Part shown: one piece after another, positions 26,036 to 34,900 of the stretch
Layout of the letters: every line of letters begins with the position of its first letter
Numbering within the stretch: the first letter of the stretch is position 1
From: Acidobacteriota bacterium
Lineage (GTDB): Bacteria > Acidobacteriota > Terriglobia > Acidiferrales > UBA7541
DNA: 64,000 nt
Direction: 5' to 3'
Assembly (NCBI GenBank): GCA_003224085.1
Contig: QHYK01000061.1
Span: 45,240-109,239 of the forward strand
Translations under genes and position numbers: made by a program
Notes under the pieces: generated by a model
The model's database searches: none
Told to the model about the DNA's origin: nothing
What the model saw: the letters and a program-made list of their open reading frames with translations, nothing else

Positions 26036-26842
26036 ATGAGAATCATCCGTTACGAAGAACCCCCCGGGAAAATTCGCTACGCCGCCCAGCAGGCAGATGG
26101 GAAACATCTGCGCATCGAGGGTGACCCGTTCGCTGGATTCAAAGTGACCGACGAGCCCGCCAATGTGCAAAAGATATTGGCTCCGGTGATCCCGGCGATG
26201 ATCTGGTGCGTCGGCAAAAACTACCGGCGTCATGCAGATGAAGTGGGCATGGGAATCGATGAATACCCGGAAGTCTTTGCCAAAGGCATAAACTCAATTC
26301 AGAACCCGGACGAGCCGATTCGAATTCCTGCGCGGGCAAAAAGCAGCGAAATCGATTACGAAGGTGAGTTGGTCGTGGTGATCGGAAAGCCATGCAAGGA
26401 TGTTGCGCGGGAACATGCGCTCGCGCATGTCGCCGGTTATACGTGCGGGAATGACGTCAGCGCACGGGATTGGCAACTCCGAAGGGGTGGAACCCAATGG
26501 TGCCGCGGGAAGAGCTTCGACACCTTTGCCCCTCTTGGCCCATGCCTGGTAACCCCGGATTCCATCCCCGATCCCTCCCAATTGCAAATTCAGACGCTGG
26601 TGAATGGGCGGGTCCTTCAGGACGCCAACACGCGGGATATGATTCACGACGTGCCGGCCCTGATCGCGTTTCTCAGCCAGAGTACGACGCTGCTTCCAGG
26701 CACGGTGATTTTCACGGGAACCCCTAGCGGAGTTGGCATGGCGCAGAATCCGCCGCTCTGGTTGAAAGATGGTGACGAGGTGAGCGTAACCATTGAAAAG
26801 ATCGGGACCCTTACGAACCGCGTTTGCGGGGAGAAATGCTGA
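26036..26842 (+). CDS. Fumarylacetoacetate hydrolase family protein
   Basis: The start at 26036 (MRIIRYEEPPG) gives 268 residues, the normal size of the single-domain family. Key features are IWCVGKNYRRHADEVG, the metal site in SEIDYEGELVVVIG (E-x-E) and YTCGNDVSARDWQ (Asp), and the final TGTPSGVGMAQNP loop. Members hydrolyse C-C bonds of acylpyruvates or act on 2,4-diketo-3-deoxy sugar acids. Followed directly by a 2-keto-3-deoxy-L-fuconate dehydrogenase-like SDR, it matches the L-fuconate/L-rhamnonate type oxidative route, where it would split 2,4-diketo-3-deoxyfuconate to pyruvate and lactate. The exact sugar is inferred. Confidence 0.85.
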   Translation: MRIIRYEEPPGKIRYAAQQADGKHLRIEGDPFAGFKVTDEPANVQKILAPVIPAMIWCVGKNYRRHADEVGMGIDEYPEVFAKGINSIQNPDEPIRIPARAKSSEIDYEGELVVVIGKPCKDVAREHALAHVAGYTCGNDVSARDWQLRRGGTQWCRGKSFDTFAPLGPCLVTPDSIPDPSQLQIQTLVNGRVLQDANTRDMIHDVPALIAFLSQSTTLLPGTVIFTGTPSGVGMAQNPPLWLKDGDEVSVTIEKIGTLTNRVCGEKC

Positions 26843-26876
26843 TGGCCGAGTGGCGGAAAGAAACGGCCTGGCTCTG

Positions 26877-27671
26877 ATGAACGACCAGAAGCAGTCCCGC
26901 GGCTTGCGGCTCGAAGGCAAGGCGGCAATTGTTACGGGTGCGGCCAGCGGGATTGGCCAGGCCATTGCGCAAAGATTCGCGCAAGAAGGCGCACTCGTCT
27001 CGCTCGTGGACATCAATGAAGAGGCGGCGAAAAACACCGCTCGCGAGATTCTGAAATGCGGTGGCAAGGCCACATCGCATGCTTGCGATGTCGCGAACCA
27101 ACGGTCGGTTAGAGAACTATTTCAGCAGCTCGCCAGTAAGCGTCCGATCAATATTCTCGTAAACAGCGCCGGGGTCTCTCACATCGGGAAGCTGGAGAGC
27201 ACGTCCGAAGCGGACTTCGACAGACTTTTCCAAATAAACGTGAAAGGGACCTACAACTGCATGTACGGAGTCGTTGAAACAATGAAAACCAATGGCGGCG
27301 TCATTTTAAACATGGCTTCCATCGCGGCCACCGCCGGCCTCGCCGATCGCTTTGCGTATTCGATGAGCAAGGGGGCCGTGTTGTCCATGACCTTGTCGGT
27401 TGCCAGAGATTATCTGGCGCACAAGATCCGGTGCAATTGTATTTCCCCAGCGCGCGTGCACACGGCTTTTGTCGATGGCTACTTGAAGAAAAACTATCCT
27501 GGGCGCGAACAAGAAATGTTTCAGGTGCTCTCCCAGACGCAGCCGATAGGCCGCATGGGAAAGCCGGAGGAGGTCGCAGCGCTTGCCTTGTTTTTGTGCT
27601 CGGACGAGGCTGCTTTCATCACCGGAACGGATTATCCGATGGACGGCGGATTTTTCAATCTCCATGGGTGA
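26877..27671 (+). CDS. SDR dehydrogenase, similar to 2-keto-3-deoxy-L-fuconate dehydrogenase
   Basis: The 264-residue short-chain dehydrogenase starts at ATG 26877. The NAD-binding TGAASGIG is at about 19-26, NSAG and the NMAS catalytic serine region follow, and FAYSMSKGAV holds the Tyr/Lys pair. The stretch ISPARVHTAFVDGYL, then QPIGRMGKPEEVAALALFLC and TGTDYPMDGGFF, is what I recall from the 2-keto-3-deoxy-L-fuconate dehydrogenase branch. With the preceding FAH-family hydrolase this gives two consecutive enzymes of that pathway. No dehydratase, mutarotase or transporter is visible in the window, so substrate entry is unknown. Confidence 0.85.
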   Translation: MNDQKQSRGLRLEGKAAIVTGAASGIGQAIAQRFAQEGALVSLVDINEEAAKNTAREILKCGGKATSHACDVANQRSVRELFQQLASKRPINILVNSAGVSHIGKLESTSEADFDRLFQINVKGTYNCMYGVVETMKTNGGVILNMASIAATAGLADRFAYSMSKGAVLSMTLSVARDYLAHKIRCNCISPARVHTAFVDGYLKKNYPGREQEMFQVLSQTQPIGRMGKPEEVAALALFLCSDEAAFITGTDYPMDGGFFNLHG

Positions 27672-28091
27672 GTGAAGCTATATAGCTCGGTCAGTAAGCT
27701 TGGACGATTCGCATCCTGCCGCAACTCCCTCCCTATCAGCCTGCGAGAAGGCGCTGGCTTGCTCGCACGCTTTGGGCCATCCAAATGATCATGGCTTCCT
27801 GCGGCCTTCCCCCGGCTGGACAAACCCGAGGGGACGCCGTCGCCTTGGGATGATGACCAGGGAATTGCACCACAAGGAGCCGCGAGGCAGTCGGGTCGGA
27901 TGATTTCGAAGGCCATCCAATGGTGACGCCAGTAAGGCGTTCTGTGACGGCCATCACTGCGTGCAGAATTACTACGCTATTCTCGCCTCCGACCTGGATT
28001 CTGGGAATCAACTGTTATCCGCGCGAATTCAGAGATTGGAGCGTCCCTGGAAATGATGGGCGGGTAGCGTCACGTTCGCAGCCGCCATGGT
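27672..28091. other. Intergenic region between convergent genes
   Basis: About 420 bp between two convergent genes. A short perfect palindrome AGCTATATAGCT sits just after the SDR stop (about 27677-27688) and may be part of a terminator. The rest shows only short frames without recognisable protein content. Confidence 0.35.
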
Positions 28092-29171
28092 TCAATTTCG
28101 CTTGATAACAAAGACCGTCTTATCGTCAATGCGATCTTCCTCGCCGATCTGCCGAAAATGATCGTCCTGTTTGAGGGCGTGTTCCACCAAAGCGTTGCAG
28201 ATGTCTTTTGCTGGTTGCCGGTAGTGTTCGCGCATTACCCCTTCAAGTTGCTGGCGTTCGTCTTTGTCGCTGCCGTCGTAGACCCCGTCGGTGTAGAGGA
28301 AGAGAATGTCTCCCGGGCTCATCAGCGTGATCTCTGCAATATCAGAGGACTTCGCCCTCTGCCGGAATTCCAGTGAGAAATATCTGTTACGATCCGGATG
28401 GTCCTTCGGGATCTGCAGTCCGAGCGCCAGGAATTGCACCATCCGGCTTTTATCAATCTCCATGAACTTGCTATATTCGGCGGAGAATACTAGTGGTGGA
28501 GGGTGTCCAAAATTTACGAATCGAAAGTAGCCATGGGGGTGTACTTCACCGTAGAGCATCGTTGCAATTTCTTGAGCGCTCTCCTTCTCGATTATGCCGA
28601 GCGCGTTGCGAGCCGTCACCGATTGCGCCAATCGCAGGTTGAGCCTCTCGAAAAACTCCGGTGTCGTCTTCCCCCGCCGATCGAGCTCGGCAAGCATGAG
28701 GGCATGAAACGTGTCGTGGACGGTCGATGCGATTTTCGCCGAAATGATCCCATGTCCTTGAGCGTCGACGAGCAGGACGCCGGCCGTGTCATAGAGCTCA
28801 TGAAGGTCCTCGGCGACGCGAACCTGCTCGGAGCTTCGCGCGCGTCTGTATTCGGTTTCCAATTCGGGCCGGTAATCCGGCCTTGATTTCAGCCATTCGA
28901 CATGATCGTCAACCAAATTGCGCGGCGGCACACCTGCCGGGAGCGGCTCGAGAAACTCCTTTGAAAGCTTCAGCGCCCGTTGAATACGCGCATCGATGTC
29001 GTAGCGCTGTGGAAAGTTTATGTACTCAAACAGGTCGCCGCCAACCGTTTCCGCTGGAATGGAGTTGCCGTACATCTCGATTCCTTCCACATGCGGAATC
29101 GTTCCTTCCACCGGCATCAGCCGCTTGCGCAGATATTCATCAATGCTTGGAGCGGTGTAGGTTTTTGCCAT
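28092..29171 (-). CDS. PP2C-type SpoIIE-family protein phosphatase
   Basis: The 359-residue product has the SpoIIE/PP2C metal-dependent phosphatase core. Motifs are AETVGGDLFEY (40-50, Asp46), LLVDAQGHGIISAKIA (133-148, Asp136), FVNFGHPPPLVF, LFLYTDGVYDG and the C-terminal EDRIDDKTVFVIKR with its Asp residues. There is no sensor domain; an extended N-terminal lobe (50-125) interrupts the motifs. Such proteins reverse serine-kinase action in partner-switching systems, but no anti-sigma or STAS gene lies next to it. It stands alone, convergent with the SDR operon. Confidence 0.87.
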   Translation of the reverse strand: MAKTYTAPSIDEYLRKRLMPVEGTIPHVEGIEMYGNSIPAETVGGDLFEYINFPQRYDIDARIQRALKLSKEFLEPLPAGVPPRNLVDDHVEWLKSRPDYRPELETEYRRARSSEQVRVAEDLHELYDTAGVLLVDAQGHGIISAKIASTVHDTFHALMLAELDRRGKTTPEFFERLNLRLAQSVTARNALGIIEKESAQEIATMLYGEVHPHGYFRFVNFGHPPPLVFSAEYSKFMEIDKSRMVQFLALGLQIPKDHPDRNRYFSLEFRQRAKSSDIAEITLMSPGDILFLYTDGVYDGSDKDERQQLEGVMREHYRQPAKDICNALVEHALKQDDHFRQIGEEDRIDDKTVFVIKRN

Positions 29172-29410
29172 AAAAATCCAGGGCCAGTGTCGATCACTCC
29201 GGGGATACCAATGCGAGACCTGAGTGTAGCAAATTCGCCGCTAACTCACGGAGTACCTGCGGTTTGTACGCGGGTGTACAGTGAAGACATGAACGGCGCA
29301 GGAATCAGACGTTTTCACCACATTGGGGGTAGCTCTTCGGAGCGAAAGCAGATTCCCGGAATTGTAGGAAACGTTGTGAGTTAAGATTCCCAGTGGAATT
29401 GTTGGAGCGG

Positions 29411-29461
29411 AGGTTGGTGCTTTGCAAGCGGGGGGCAGGGGTTCGAATCCCCTCATGTCCT
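29411..29461 (+). other. tRNA 3'-half remnant (tRNA-Ala-like, anticodon TGC)
   Basis: The bases include GCTTTGCAAGC (anticodon arm, loop TTTGCAA with TGC at 29423-29425), a T arm AGGGG-TTCGAAT-CCCCT and a 3' acceptor strand CATGTCC. No matching 5' acceptor strand or D arm lies upstream at the expected distance, so it is not an intact tRNA. A 3' half alone is the classic product left when an integrase inserts in a tRNA gene. Confidence is moderate because no folding program was used. Confidence 0.55.
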
Positions 29462-29691
29462 GTGCTGCGCAAAAATTCCGTACGGATTTGAAATCTGACC
29501 GATCCAAGCGATAAGCCATCCGCTCGCTCGACCCGTCCTGTCAGCCAACGACACATAATGTGCCTGGCTGGGTTGAGCATTGGGTGATTCGATCCGATAG
29601 GACAGATGAGATGAGAAGGCCGGTCTCCCGCGGGATGCAATACGCTCCCAATGAATGACGCGCTCAAGGCGCAATGGAAAGGAGACCGGCC

Positions 29692-29877
29692 ATGAAGAAG
29701 AGTAGCACGGTGCATGCATTTAGAAACGAAATTTTCAAGGAGCAAAAGCTGACGATCGGTCTGGATCTTGGAATGTGTGTTGCGGCCTTCGGTGGCCAAA
29801 GCTATCCCACGGCAACCGTCTCGCGCTACAATCGTGCCCTGAACCGGTTCGGTTCGCGGCCCGCTAATTCTTTTTAA
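29692..29877 (+). pseudogene. IS110-family transposase, N-terminal remnant
   Basis: The frame starts MKKSSTVHAFRNEIF and continues KEQKLTIGLDLG, which is the usual N-terminus of IS110-type (DEDD) transposases, including the DLG that carries the first catalytic acid. After about 27 residues the homology stops, and the remaining 34 codons to the stop look random. GGAGACCGGCC just before the ATG is the original ribosome site. No other part of the element or terminal repeat is recognised nearby. Confidence 0.6.
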
Positions 29878-29971
29878 TTCCTTCTTCGACAAAAAGTGAG
29901 GGAGGCACCGCGCTTCCTCTGACCCACCGGGGGCGACCCGTCCGGCCCAATTCGGATAAAGGGAGACGACT

Positions 29972-30514
29972 ATGGCTTTGCCAAGGATTACGTGTACAAC
30001 CGTGCTTTTATGTTTAGTACTTCTGCTTCTTTCACTGGCTTCGACCGGCGGAAATCCCAAAGCTGCTCCGGCCCCGGGCCGCCCGCCCGGTTCTGACCGT
30101 CGCTGCGTTCCCGTTGGGGGAATGCTGATGACGAACTTCGGGGCATTCGGCGCTGACCCTAACACCACGCTGGGAACGGCCACTGGGGACCTTCGTGGTG
30201 CCGTCAGCGGAACGCTTCTCGGTGTGCCCCAACCCTCGGGAAACACCGTCATCTTCCATGTCCAACACCACTGGGTCACCGAGACAGGAGATACCTTGTT
30301 CTTTGACCCAGCAACTGCGACTACGGTGCCAATCGCGTCCGGTCTATTCGCAATTCTTACTTACCCAGTGCACCTTACCGGGGGGACCGGAAAATTCGCG
30401 GGAGCGACCGGCGATCTCACCAGCACGACCGGCGAGGTGAATTTGCCAAACTTTCCGGACGTAACCGGCGGCACCACGGTCTTCCGCTACAGCGGTCAAG
30501 TCTGCTTTGAGTAA
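29972..30514 (+). CDS. Secreted protein of unknown function, Gly/Thr-rich
   Basis: The 180-residue product has a signal peptide (hydrophobic core about 9-24) and a mature part with alternating beta strands and glycine/threonine repeats: PVHLTGGTGKFAGATGDLTS and TGEVNLPNFPDVTGGTTVF. A pattern of T-G-G-T-G-K-F-A-G-A-T-G like this is seen in small beta-barrel (dirigent or allene-oxide-cyclase-like) secreted proteins, but I do not assign a function. GGAGACGACT precedes the ATG. A strong 12-bp hairpin follows 22 bp after the stop. Confidence 0.6.
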   Translation: MALPRITCTTVLLCLVLLLLSLASTGGNPKAAPAPGRPPGSDRRCVPVGGMLMTNFGAFGADPNTTLGTATGDLRGAVSGTLLGVPQPSGNTVIFHVQHHWVTETGDTLFFDPATATTVPIASGLFAILTYPVHLTGGTGKFAGATGDLTSTTGEVNLPNFPDVTGGTTVFRYSGQVCFE

Positions 30515-30536
30515 GAGATTCCTTTTTTTTGCGAAG

Positions 30537-30578
30537 GGCGCAGCACCCGTGCCGCGCTCCCATCGAGGGTGCTGCGCC
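30537..30578. terminator. Perfect 12-bp hairpin, terminator-like
   Basis: GGCGCAGCACCC (30537-30548) pairs perfectly with GGGTGCTGCGCC (30567-30578) around an 18-nt loop, just after the secreted-protein gene. A run of eight T lies before it on the plus strand, which would be an A-run side for transcripts from the left and a T-run side only for minus-strand transcripts after complementing. It may be a terminator for either direction or a dispersed hairpin element. Confidence 0.45.
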
Positions 30579-30787
30579 AATTTGCAGCTGGTCTTGCCTC
30601 GGTCATCCATCAAAAGGGTACGGCGTGAGACCCGCTCTTCCGACACGAATAAGTTGATCCGGAAGAATAACGCAAACGAGAAACCCCAAGTCTGCTTAAA
30701 CAACTCCGTTTTCATCGGGGCCATGGCGCAAGGAGTAGATGGATGCTTCAAGCGCCAGGCTTCCGCCTATTGCGGTATATTAAGCTG

Positions 30788-31206
30788 CAACCGCAGGGAG
30801 CGATCTTCGGACCGAAGGTCATGATCATCAATGAATTTGCCGGTTCGGGGGGGGAGACGCTATGCCTTGGTACTTCCATCGCGCAGGTGTCGGCAAACTG
30901 ATTGGAAAGAGAACCTGGGGCGGCTTGGTCGGGCGAGCCGCAGCCCCTGACCTAATGGACGGCGGCTTCGTCTCGGCACCGAGTTCCGGTGTGTGGAACC
31001 CCAATGGGCAGTGGGAAGTGGAGAACCACGGCATCGCACCGGACATCGAAGTCGAACTCGATCCGGAGCTCACACGGCAGGGACAGGATCCGCAGTTGGA
31101 GAAGGCCGTTCAGGTGGTGATGGAAGAGTTGAAACAAAACCCGGTCCCGCATCCTCATCGTCCGCCGTATCCGAACTACCATTCGCCAGCGGCCGCGCCA
31201 CGATAG
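30788..31206 (+). pseudogene. Tricorn-protease-like C-terminal fragment, frameshifted
   Basis: Two frames together spell the end of a tricorn/S41-type protease: QPQGAIFGPKVMIINEFAG followed by SGG in one frame, then, after a run of eight G at 30847-30854, DAMPWYFHRAGVGKLIG, KRTWGGLVG, and VENHGIAPDIEVELDP in the other. The frame is broken at the G-run, and the N-terminal about 900 residues of a normal tricorn homolog are absent. The nucleophile-region motif NEFAGSGGD is split by the shift. It is a remnant; a sequencing error at the homopolymer would explain the shift but not the missing N-terminus. Confidence 0.65.
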
Positions 31207-31316
31207 GCCGCTCAGTTCTAGGAGATCGAGGCGTTTGCAGTTCTCCGTCCGCCTGATTTCCTCCAACCGCCCCGGAACAATATCGCAGGTGCTATAATAA
31301 ACGTCGCTGACTTTGT

Positions 31317-31830
31317 CTACTGCGCCAGTTCCTGAGTCATCACCGCTCCGCCCATAGAAGCCACGACCCGGGTGACCTTCACTGCTTTGTGGGTTTCCAT
31401 AGGAATCCAAACGGTCTTCTTGTCCGAGCCTCCATCCGCGGAGGAAATCTCGACCCGAAGCGTGTCGAACTTGCCCACAGGTACCGTGATCTCTTCTTTT
31501 CCGGCAACAGTCAGCTGCAACAATTTCACCTTCTGCGTCTGAACATCGAAGTTGCGGAATGTTGTGCTGTAGCCTTCCGCAAGCGGCAGCATCGGCAAAC
31601 AGCGGGCCGCCCAAATCGACCGCGATCGGCTGATCTTGTCAGTTCATGCTCATCTTGCATCGACCTTAATTTTGACGGGACCTGCTTGACGATTCTCTTC
31701 AGCAGGACGAGGCTTCCTTTCTCAAGCATCGCCGTGTCATTCCAGGATGCCGCCGGCTCGTGGATCGCGACGGATCAGTTGGAGACGACACAGGGCACCG
31801 CCATTCATCTGCTGGCTGCCTAGCCATAAT
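31317..31830 (-). pseudogene. Degraded DUF3108-like protein fragment
   Basis: The last 93 codons (minus strand, ending at 31317) encode MPLAEGYSTTFRNFDVQTQK-like sequence with KEEITVPVGKFDTLRVEISS and ADGGSDKKTVWIPMET, resembling the C-terminal beta domain of DUF3108-type proteins. Upstream pieces in other frames (GGPLFADAAA at about 31600, EKGSLVLLKRIVKQ at about 31715) continue the same kind of protein, so at least two frameshifts separate them. I read it as one decayed gene. Function is unknown. Confidence 0.5.
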
Positions 31831-31952
31831 AGCTAGCGGATTTCTGCCGCAGCGCAAGAATCGCGACAGGAAAGCCGGGTCGATTTTTCCCAGATAAGCG
31901 CAGGTGACCCGGATTGCGGTGGATCCGGATCACCGCACTGCAAGAGAATCGG

Positions 31953-34900
31953 TTACCAGGTAAACTTTAAGGCGAATTGAATTTCGCGATTGGGAACCTG
32001 GGTGGCATCAATCTGACCGAAGCCCGGCACGGGGTTTCCCGATGCATCGAGGGCTTCAAGATTATCAACCGGCGGCGCAAAGTTGGTGTGATTGAAGACG
32101 TTGAAGAACTCGGCGCGGAATTGCACGGCAAAGTTTTCCGAGATTCTTGGAATCTTGCTGTTCTTGACCACGGAGAAATCAAAGTTCACGAGCCTAGGCC
32201 CGATCACGGTGTTGCGCCCTAGATTACCCAGGAGATTTGCGCAAGTGCCAGGAATTCCAGGGTTACCAGGGTCCGGTGGCGTGGGCGGAGTGGGGTTGAG
32301 GTTAGGTGGTCTGAAGCCGCTGGGCTGGCACTGCCCAACAAGAGACGCGGGCGCCTGGGCGTTAACGAAGCAATTTGGATTGATGTATTGGAGCGCGCCG
32401 TGCCGTCCGGAGGAAGGAAGGGTGAGCTGGCACCCAGCGACGCGATCAGGAATCGCGATTGGTTCGGAGTTAAGCTGACCCATGGGATCTCCCTCAACGC
32501 CATCAAGCGGCCAGAGAGGCACGCCGGAACTGGCTTGGACGATGCCGCCCAACTGCCATCCCCGGACAACCCAGCCTGCGGGGCCGCCAAATGACTTCGG
32601 GACCGGAACGTCCCAGAGGGCGTCGATCGTCAAGTTGCGGCTCACATTAAAGTCGGAAAGCCCTCGCACAATCCGAAGGTCCCACCACGGAATGGTGGGG
32701 CTCAAATCGGCGGAGAAATTGTCCCCTGCGAAACTGCCGGAAGAAGTGTCCATGGTCCTGCCCCAGGTAAACGAACTGAGAATCTGCAAGCCATGGCTCA
32801 TGCGCTTTTCCACTTGCACTTGGAGAGCGTTGTAATAGGACATGCTCTGCCAAAGGGTAGTCTGGATGGCGGCGACGTTTCCGTTGATCAGTCGCTCCGG
32901 AACAATGCTGGTGGGAGTGCCAACAATATTGCCGCAAACGCCCTGTGGTGGGAAAGCCAGGGGTTGCGAGCAAACCACCGGGTCATTGGGGCTCGAACCG
33001 GAGTTTGGAACCACCGGGAACAGCCAGCCGGCCGAACTTTTTGCGGGGAAGACCGTATTGATGTCGTCGAGTTGGAAGGGATTGTGGATCCCCCGGGAAC
33101 CTGCATAGGCGACAGTCAATGCCAGCGAACCTGTCAACTGCCTCTGCACGCTGAGGTTGTACTGATAGATGTAATTGCGCTTGATGTTGGTGTCCACATA
33201 GTTCCAGGTCTGGGCAGAAGCGAGAAAAGAGGAGGGGAAAGGTATTTTCGGAAAGGAACCCTGCGGTGGATTCACCACCGTAATTACGTTGTGAAACGGC
33301 GAAGTTTGGGCATTGTTGATCACCAATTCATAAGGCAGCGGTAAGGCATCAAAAATGCCGAAGCCGCCCCGAACGGAAGTCTTGCCACTATGAAAAGGAT
33401 CCCAGGCGAATCCGATACGCGGCTCGAAATTCTTGTTGCTTGGATTGTGAGGAAAGTAGAACTTGTTCATGCTAGGACAATTGCTGGCAGAAACACAGGC
33501 GCTGGGATCGGTGATGATGGTCGGCATGTTGGCGATTAGGCCGCTCGTTTCGGTGGGAATTGTTTCCATCTCGTAACGAAGGCCCAGGTTGAGAGTGAGA
33601 CTGGGACGGAACTTCCAGTCGTCTTGAACATATCCTGCAAAAACCGAGGTGCGGTTGTGATGGGTCTTAATCGCGGCTACGTCTGGGGGACTGCCGGCGA
33701 TATGAACGATGTTTTGCAGAAAGCTTGGTATGTCACTGAAGGTTGCCGAGCCATCTTCAATGAATGGCGCGAACAAATCCAAATGAAAGAGTATGATTGC
33801 GCCACCGAACTTCAGGTTGTGCCTTCCAAATGTGCGCACAGCATCGTCATAGAACTGGTAGGTTTGAAGCAGGTAGTTTTGGACCGACTGGCCGCGCAAC
33901 CCGCCGCGGAAGGTGGTAAGCCCGGAGACGGTAATCCTGGGCGCGTAGAGGTTGGCAACCATTCCGAGAGAGGGATCGGCCGCCGCAGGATTGATGGCAC
34001 TTGGAGTCAGCTGGCCATCGGCGTAACTGCGATTGTAGCCGCCGCGGACTGTATTGACCAACCCCGCGCCGAACAAGTGAGTTTCTTCCACGGAGAAACC
34101 CTGGCGGCCCAAAGCAAACTGATCCAGCACCTGATTTAAACCGTCGGGTTGAGTGAAAGTGGAGTGGTCGTAGTAATAGCTGCCGTTCAGGCTGTCTTTG
34201 GCGGAGATCTTCACGTCCGTGCGCGCGGTGTAATAATTTTCGGGCACCACCTGGGCGCCCGAAAAAACGTACTTCCCTGTGTTGCATATGGTGGTCACTT
34301 GGTCGCATGTGGCTCCAGCTGGTGCGTTGTCTGGGAGAATCAATCCCGCATTAGGTGTGGGGTAGAAGGTGAAGAACTTAGCGATGGTGCTGTCAACGCA
34401 GGTGCTTGACTTCCCGGCGAGCGGCAGTGTTGACCCCGGAGGACATATCGTGTTCGCCGGTAACGGAGCATTGGGGGCGCCAGTCTTGGAATCACCGAGG
34501 ATTCCATTTTTAGCTTCGGGCGAAAGGACGTTCCCAATGTGCGGGATGCCCTTGCTTTGACGAAGCCCTTCGTAGTCGCCAAAGATGAACACCTTATCCT
34601 TCCAAATGGCCCCTCCAGCGGATCCGCCAAACTGGTTGCGGCGGAATGGCGCTTTCGGCAAATTGACCGGGGAATTTTCGAAGAAATTCTTGGCGTCCAA
34701 GGCGCTATTCCGAATGAATTCATAAGCGCTACCGTGAAAGCCGTTGGTGCCGGAGCGAGTGATGGCATTGATGACGCCGCCGGAAGTGAAGCCGTACTCT
34801 GCCGTGTAGTTGTTGGTGAGGACGGAAAATTCTTGAATGGCGTCGACACCGAGGTTTTGGCCGAGCACGCTCCCGGGCCCGGCGTTCGAATAGTCGTTGA

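Noticed and set aside
27736..28011. Minus-strand frame of 91 codons in the gap after the SDR gene
   Set aside because: No ribosome site, no family resemblance and low-complexity composition; treated as non-coding.
29390..29465. Intact tRNA-Ala gene
   Set aside because: No 5' acceptor strand complementary to CATGTCC and no D arm at the right distance.
29600..29971. Complete IS110-family element
   Set aside because: Only the first about 27 codons of the transposase are recognisable.
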